Source of the DNA: an uncultured Oscillospiraceae bacterium
GTDB lineage: Bacteria > Bacillota_A > Clostridia > Oscillospirales > Oscillospiraceae
Direction of reading: 5' to 3'
DNA: 46,135 nucleotides
Assembly (NCBI GenBank): GCA_900762245.1
Contig: CAAFFR010000193.1
Coordinates: forward strand, 1 to 46,135
Part shown: positions 41,255 to 46,135 of the stretch, one piece after another
How positions within the stretch are numbered: position 1 is the first letter of the stretch
How the letters are laid out: each line of letters begins with the position of its first letter
Notes under the pieces: generated by a model
Told to the model about the DNA's origin: nothing
What the model saw: only the letters and a program-made list of their open reading frames with translations
Databases searched by the model: none
Translations under genes and position numbers: made by a program

Positions 41255-42226
41255 TTATTTTCCACGCAGAAGCCGGTAAATCCATTTATACAGCCAGAAT
41301 AGACGCAGACGGATAAACAGGAACAGAATTTTATCCACCTTAATGGCAGGGATAAAATACTTGCCGTTTTGACGAATGGTTTCCTGGCACTGTTTTTCCA
41401 GTTTTCTATAGGTTTCCCCTTCGGCAGACCACATGGTTTTCAGCAGTGCCATGTTCGCCTTTACCAGAACATTCTTCCCTAACGGAATCAAATGGGGATA
41501 GTTCTTTTCGATAATTTCCAGCTTCTTCTGAGCAAAATACAGCATATCCAGAAATTTATCCGAAAATACCGCCCGGGAAGCGCTGGATTGCGTCAGATGG
41601 TAATGAACAATGGGCAGCTTCGTTACCACCAGTTTCAGGTCCTTTTGCAGAACCTCAAAGAGGAAGAAGCTGTCTTCGTGGAGTTTCTTCCCTTCCACAA
41701 AACGGTTTTCTCCGATTGCCTCCCGGCGGTACAGTTTTCCCCATACGGCGTAGGTGGAGGGATGATCCCGCAGCGATGCGCATAAGGCTTCCTCTCCCTG
41801 CCAGACGGTGGGGTCTTCCGCTATGGGCATATCCGACAGAAAGCTGGTGCCATCGGGACGAATACGCAGACAGGTTCCCGCTACGATATCCGCCTTATAG
41901 TTCCGTGCCGCATCCAGCGTTTTCTTCAGAATTTTCGGAGCCAACTCGTCATCCGCATCCAAAAACATGAGATAATCTCCCGATGCATGGTCCAGCGCCG
42001 TATTTCTTGCTTTGCTGACACCGCCGTTCTGCTGATGCACCGGGACCACACAGGGATGCGCTTTTGCCAGTTTCTCTACTGCGGCAGCAGTGCCGTCAGT
42101 GGAACCGTCGTTGACCACGAGGATCTCCAAATTGGGGTAGTCCTGTTCCAGCACAGAACGGACTGCTCTGGCAATGGTAGCTTCGCCATTATAGACAGGA
42201 ATAAGAATACTGATTTTGGGGTTCAT
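41255..42226 (-). CDS. Glycosyltransferase family 2
   Basis: A 323-residue GT-A enzyme. KISILIPVYNGEATIARAVRSV, LEILVVNDGSTDGT and MFLDADDELAP (DXD) are clear. A long C-terminal helical part ends in a basic, aromatic stretch. GGAGG precedes the ATG. It follows the GT4 at 42245 by 18 bases. Confidence 0.94.
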   Translation of the reverse strand: MNPKISILIPVYNGEATIARAVRSVLEQDYPNLEILVVNDGSTDGTAAAVEKLAKAHPCVVPVHQQNGGVSKARNTALDHASGDYLMFLDADDELAPKILKKTLDAARNYKADIVAGTCLRIRPDGTSFLSDMPIAEDPTVWQGEEALCASLRDHPSTYAVWGKLYRREAIGENRFVEGKKLHEDSFFLFEVLQKDLKLVVTKLPIVHYHLTQSSASRAVFSDKFLDMLYFAQKKLEIIEKNYPHLIPLGKNVLVKANMALLKTMWSAEGETYRKLEKQCQETIRQNGKYFIPAIKVDKILFLFIRLRLFWLYKWIYRLLRGK

Positions 42227-42244
42227 GCCAGGCTACCTCCATTG

Positions 42245-43351
42245 TTACAGGGAAACCGCTTCAAAAATCTTCAAATGGGTCTTTGCCATATTCTCGATGG
42301 TATAGGGCTGGATCTTTTCCCGGGAAATTTCACCCATTTCCAGATAGTTCTGCGTAAACAGCAGATTGATCTTCTCTGCCAGTGCGTCAGAATCTTCTAC
42401 CGGCACGATATAGCCGTTAATACCGTTTTCCACCAAATCCAGGCCCGCCACACAGCGGCCTGTGGTGATGACAGGCAGGCTGTAGGCCATTGCCTCGTTG
42501 ATGACCAGGCCCCAGATATCCTCCCGGGTGGGCAGTACAAAAAGGTCTGCTGCCTGATAGTACTTCAGAAGCTGATTTTTGGGCATGAATCCCTCAAAAT
42601 GAATATTCTGAAGATTCCATTCCCGGCACATCTGTTGATATTCTTCCGTAGGAACGCCGCCGACAATGTAGATATGCACATCCGGCGACAGCTTTGCGGC
42701 AGCACGCAGCAGAATGTCGAAGCCTTTGCGGTGAATAAACTGGCCAATGGAGAGGATCATCTTTCCATCACAAAGGCCCAGTTCCCGGCGCATTGCTGTC
42801 TTTTCCTGAGCATTCAAACCATACTGGGGCATATCCGCTTCGTGCAGGGAGGAAAAAGGATATTCATAGACCTTTTCTTCCCTTGCACCGTAGTGGACAA
42901 GATATTTCGTGGTCGCCTTTCCTGTGCTGAGCCAGCCGCTGGCTGCACTGACCAGAGTCTTTTTAAACAAATACTTCGGCTTGGAATCGGGTCGAATCAA
43001 TCCGCCGTCCACTTCCATCCAGAACGGAATGCGCCGAGCCTTTAAGTATGCCATAGCCAGCATCACCGTGGGTGACGAATATCCGCACAGGACGATGACA
43101 TCCCATTTCTGTTTCAGCCATTGGACCACATCCAGACACAGGTAGCCGCCCCGCATAGCGGTCACCCGCTTTTCAAGCTGGACAGCCCGGAAGTTTCCCG
43201 CACCCTGAATAAACCAGTCCTGACTGCGGTGTGCCTGATCTTCCTTCCGGTCTGCAAACAGAACCGTCAGGTCTGTATCCCGGCCTAAAACATCAAAGTA
43301 TGCAACCCGGTAAGGGGCAGGATAGCCGGTGAGATATAAGATTCGTTTCAA
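42245..43351 (-). CDS. Glycosyltransferase family 4
   Basis: A 368-residue GT-B enzyme. RILYLTGYPAPYRVAYFDVLG at the N-terminus, WDVIVLCGYSSPTVMLAMAY, GKMILSIGQFIHRKGFDILL and PTREDIWGLVINEAMAYSLP (E-x7-E) are well preserved. I place the start at TTG 43351, eight bases after GAGG, just after the stealth gene's stop; the frame is open further upstream inside that gene but without a site. No sugar can be assigned. Confidence 0.92.
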   Translation of the reverse strand: MKRILYLTGYPAPYRVAYFDVLGRDTDLTVLFADRKEDQAHRSQDWFIQGAGNFRAVQLEKRVTAMRGGYLCLDVVQWLKQKWDVIVLCGYSSPTVMLAMAYLKARRIPFWMEVDGGLIRPDSKPKYLFKKTLVSAASGWLSTGKATTKYLVHYGAREEKVYEYPFSSLHEADMPQYGLNAQEKTAMRRELGLCDGKMILSIGQFIHRKGFDILLRAAAKLSPDVHIYIVGGVPTEEYQQMCREWNLQNIHFEGFMPKNQLLKYYQAADLFVLPTREDIWGLVINEAMAYSLPVITTGRCVAGLDLVENGINGYIVPVEDSDALAEKINLLFTQNYLEMGEISREKIQPYTIENMAKTHLKIFEAVSL

Positions 43352-43361
43352 TCTTTCCGCC

Positions 43362-44363
43362 TCATTTCTCAAAGGAGGATTTTTCGCCCACGATACATTC
43401 AAAAGCTTCTGCAATCTGACGGCGAATGGTGTCGATATTGGCAACCTTTTCAGAATCGTTCAGGCAGATCATTTTCATTTTCTGATTCTTAATAATATCC
43501 ACCACACCGCTGACATCACCGCTTAAGTAGAAAGCCTTGCCGATTTTGGGGGAACCGGGCACAAAGCGTCCTGTTGCAATCTGCCAGTAGGACATAACCC
43601 ACTGATTCACGTCGGAATCGTTGCGGAAGCGATGGGAACTGACTTTTTTCAGCAGATCCTCTTCCTCTTTCCAGACCTCTTCAAAGGTTCCTTTCAGGAA
43701 GGATGACGGAAGATGCAGATCCAGGAATCCCACATAGCGCCGCCAGGGCAGCAGCAGGCAGGTTCGCAGATTCTGCAAGCCGTAGGCCGGGTGGAACCAC
43801 TTTCCAAGATGGGCCTTAAACTGGGTTTTAAAGTCAAAATGCTCGGCGATGACACCAAGATCATTCATGATGATGGTGGCAATGCCATGCTTATCGGCGG
43901 TGGGAGGATTCAGCACGGCGTAGCCTCGGGGCAGACCATTGACAAAAAAGTCATCCTCCTTCACCGGAGCAATCAGGAACATATCATCGTTGAAGTATAC
44001 AAATTTTTCAGAGAGTCCCTCAATTCGATGCAGATTCAGTTCGATGGGATGGGAAGAAAAGGTGGGCAGATATTCCGCCGCGATGTAGTCGCTATGCTTC
44101 ACAAAATGCAGTTTGGGATGTTCCAGCTGAAGCCACTGAGGCACATGGCCGCAGGTGACAAAGTGGACTTTCCGCACCCAAGGAGCAAATTTTTCCACAC
44201 AACGGAACCAGTAATGCAAGGTATCCCAATCCCGGTAACGGCTGTCATTGATATTGAATTTGGCTTCATCTCCGCTGTAGACAGCCTTGCTTTTTCTCCA
44301 CTCCGGGTCATTGCCGTCTACCCAGATCATGACAAAATCGATATCAGAAACATACTGGTTCAT
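43362..44363 (-). CDS. Stealth-family sugar-phosphate transferase
   Basis: A 333-residue cytoplasmic protein of the stealth family, whose characterised members transfer hexose-1-phosphate to a sugar, making phosphodiester-linked capsular polymers. Conserved region 1 is IDFVMIWVDGNDPEW (about 8-22). Region 2 spans RYRDWDTLHYWFRCVEKFAP to LHRIEGLSEKFVYFNDDMFL with the Asp pair at 126-127. Region 3 covers the later HFDFKTQFKAHLGKWFHPAYG. GGAGG precedes the ATG. Next to Wzy and Wzx it suggests a polymer with a phosphodiester link. Confidence 0.93.
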   Translation of the reverse strand: MNQYVSDIDFVMIWVDGNDPEWRKSKAVYSGDEAKFNINDSRYRDWDTLHYWFRCVEKFAPWVRKVHFVTCGHVPQWLQLEHPKLHFVKHSDYIAAEYLPTFSSHPIELNLHRIEGLSEKFVYFNDDMFLIAPVKEDDFFVNGLPRGYAVLNPPTADKHGIATIIMNDLGVIAEHFDFKTQFKAHLGKWFHPAYGLQNLRTCLLLPWRRYVGFLDLHLPSSFLKGTFEEVWKEEEDLLKKVSSHRFRNDSDVNQWVMSYWQIATGRFVPGSPKIGKAFYLSGDVSGVVDIIKNQKMKMICLNDSEKVANIDTIRRQIAEAFECIVGEKSSFEK

Positions 44364-44393
44364 GGTTTTCCTCCCATTATCACCGTTGCAGGT

Positions 44394-45647
44394 TTAATTT
44401 TTCAATTGCTTCATGGTTTTCTCTGCCAGAGGCAAGCCCCGCTCCAGCAGCGCCATCACAGGGAACAGCCAGAAATACAGGTCCCAGGTCAGATTCTGGG
44501 TATTAAATGCCATAAACAAGATCACCAGCAGGGCCAGATTGAGCAGAATCGCGCGCTCCCGTTTCCACACAAAGGCAACCCAGCAGGCAATGTTCAGCGT
44601 TCCACCCAAAATACCGTAGCCCGCATAGAGAATCAGCGTAGAAGAGGTGTTGTTGCGCACGGCATGGAGCACCTCAGACATTTTTGCACCCACAATTGGG
44701 TGCTGGAAAAATAACTGCAGATTTGCGCCAAAGGCTGCGGTCCGGTCTGTAACAGAGTCTGTCTTGTTAATAAATTTCTCCAGCAGCGTATCGTACAGGA
44801 ACCAGTAGATGGCATTTTTCTGCAGGAAACTGATCACCACAACAATAGCAGCTGCAATGACCATAGCAAATGCGGCAAAACACAGGCGCTTGTCACGATA
44901 CATTTTCTTATCGAAAAACAGAACTGCCGCAAACAATCCCAATTCGATGACACCGCCGGTAGCCATGGTGCTGAGCATGGTGGCTGCCAGAATTGCGTTG
45001 GCGATCCACATATGGCTTTCTTTTTCCCACTCCACCCAGTAGTTGGTCAGATACAGGCCAATCAAAATGAAGAATTGATATACGCCGGGTTCCCGGAAAA
45101 CACCGAAATTCCGGGACGCCACATGGGTAATGGACACATTACACAGGCCAAAATCATAAAATGCGTTTCCTGCACCGTTAAGAAACTGAGGTACATTCCA
45201 TACTCCGTTATCCGGCAGGCGGCGCAGGAGATAGGTCGCAAGGATGGCATACAAACTCAGGCTGCACAGCAGCAGCACATAGCATTTGGCAGTCTCTTTC
45301 AGTGTGACAAAATAGCTGAGAAACACCGCAAGCAGAATCCCCAGAAAAAGGGTGAAATACATCAGCTGCCAGTCCTGCTTCAAAACCATCGGCAGCAGCA
45401 TCACCATCGCAAAAAAGCCTGCGGCGGCCATTCTACAGTCTAAGAAAAGCTTTTTCCAGTCAGTACGGTTCCTCCACAGGAACACAATTCCTGCCAATAC
45501 AATGCTCCCCAGCATCAAGGCTTGCTTTTCCAGAAAATTCAACTGAGGTCCAAACATGCCGCTTCTGGTCACCAGCAGCTGAAGCAACAGGAAGGCCGTA
45601 AACAGCAGTTTCCACGCCCGTGTTTCAGGAAAACGATAATAGTCCAT
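44394..45647 (-). CDS. O-antigen polymerase-like membrane protein (Wzy)
   Basis: A 417-residue integral membrane protein with about 11 hydrophobic helices and a long extracellular loop (about 160-200, SRNFGVFREPGVYQFFILIG), the motif of Wzy/WaaL-like polymerases. It should join lipid-linked repeat units on the outer face. ATG 45647 is preferred because GAGGA lies five bases upstream and eight bases separate it from the previous stop; TTG at 45671 is in frame. Confidence 0.88.
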   Translation of the reverse strand: MDYYRFPETRAWKLLFTAFLLLQLLVTRSGMFGPQLNFLEKQALMLGSIVLAGIVFLWRNRTDWKKLFLDCRMAAAGFFAMVMLLPMVLKQDWQLMYFTLFLGILLAVFLSYFVTLKETAKCYVLLLCSLSLYAILATYLLRRLPDNGVWNVPQFLNGAGNAFYDFGLCNVSITHVASRNFGVFREPGVYQFFILIGLYLTNYWVEWEKESHMWIANAILAATMLSTMATGGVIELGLFAAVLFFDKKMYRDKRLCFAAFAMVIAAAIVVVISFLQKNAIYWFLYDTLLEKFINKTDSVTDRTAAFGANLQLFFQHPIVGAKMSEVLHAVRNNTSSTLILYAGYGILGGTLNIACWVAFVWKRERAILLNLALLVILFMAFNTQNLTWDLYFWLFPVMALLERGLPLAEKTMKQLKN

Positions 45648-45655
45648 AGGTATCC

Positions 45656-46135
45656 TCATTTCTCTTGGCAAATGGAGGCAAGGAGGGCTTCCACATCACC
45701 CTTTTTCACAAGGGTATCGCCCGGTCCAAGGGTCTCCCGGCAGCCGCCGGTATCATAACAGATGATCCGGGTTCCGCAGGCCCGGGCTTCCAGATTGACC
45801 GTGGGATAGTTGTCCTCATAGGTAGGGTTAACAAACAAATCGGCTGCGGTATAGATTTCTGCCAGTTCCCGGGGGCTGTTGGTCCTGGGCAGAGCCAGAA
45901 TGTTCTGCGGCAGGGCTTTTTCCTGCTGCGCTGTAACACCTACCAGCAGGATTTTGTACTGCGCAGGCAGCATATCCGACAACTTCACAAAGTCCCGCAG
46001 GCCCTTTCGTTCTTCCCATATACTGGCCACGCCCAGCAGAATCTTCTTATCCTGTAAGCCGTGCTTTTCCCGGAAATTACTGGGAGAAGGCTTAAAAACC
46101 TCCGTGTTGATGGTGTTGTATACCACCTCCACAGG
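45656..46135 (-). CDS. Glycosyltransferase family 4, C-terminal part (cut by window edge)
   Basis: The open frame runs off the right edge, so only the last 159 codons or so are visible. The donor domain is clear: VVYNTINTEVFKP, ILLGVASIWEERKGLRDF, ALPRTNSPRELAEIYTAADLFVNP and YEDNYPTVNLEARACGTRI (E-x7-E). It continues leftward into Wzy without a gap large enough for a promoter. Confidence 0.92.
   Translation of the reverse strand, partial: PVEVVYNTINTEVFKPSPSNFREKHGLQDKKILLGVASIWEERKGLRDFVKLSDMLPAQYKILLVGVTAQQEKALPQNILALPRTNSPRELAEIYTAADLFVNPTYEDNYPTVNLEARACGTRIICYDTGGCRETLGPGDTLVKKGDVEALLASICQEK

Overview
The window looks like chromosomal DNA from a gut-type member of the Clostridia, most likely the Oscillospirales. 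The evidence is Firmicutes-style housekeeping genes (yqeG, rsfS, an smc-ftsY pair, a CD1247-type protein), consensus sigma-A promoters with 17-base spacers, strong Shine-Dalgarno sites, and several dispersed palindromic intergenic elements of the kind common in gut Firmicutes. The assignment rests on gene content only; no 16S gene is present.

Region 1 (1-5880): a tRNA-Trp, a membrane-anchored four-repeat SH3b protein, and a thiamin salvage operon. The operon has a strong promoter, two complete TPP riboswitches in tandem, each with its own terminator, then thiW, thiM, thiE, thiD and a 3'-truncated tenA. ThiW is predicted to import the thiazole precursor, ThiM and ThiD phosphorylate thiazole and HMP, and ThiE joins them. 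No de novo genes (thiC, thiG, thiH) are present here.

Region 2 (5884-15430): an MBOAT/DHHW pair for acylating a surface polymer, an ArsC/Spx-like protein, a CD1247-type protein, EF-P, an M24 peptidase, a YqeG phosphatase, an unrecognised 235-residue protein, an ECF-like sigma factor with a membrane-anchored anti-sigma-like partner, and rpsU.

Region 3 (15593-25611): a leftward housekeeping operon running smc, ftsY, rdgB, yhbY, a nadD-yqeK fusion, rsfS and leuS. Its gaps are peppered with copies of a modular inverted repeat and a short post-stop hairpin repeat.

Region 4 (25643-46135): a leftward surface-polysaccharide locus cut by the right edge. It holds a Wzy-like polymerase, two Wzx-like flippases, a stealth-type sugar-phosphate transferase, 13 glycosyltransferases, a polysaccharide deacetylase and a hexapeptide acyltransferase. 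A terminator plus a consensus promoter near 35.3 kb splits it into two modules, each with its own flippase. No priming transferase or Wzc/Wzd-type length regulator is visible; these may lie beyond the right edge.

I found no CRISPR array, phage or transposase, and no clearly novel defence or mobile system. The best candidates for follow-up are the tandem riboswitch leader with its extra structured segment, the repeat families, and the two-module glycan locus.
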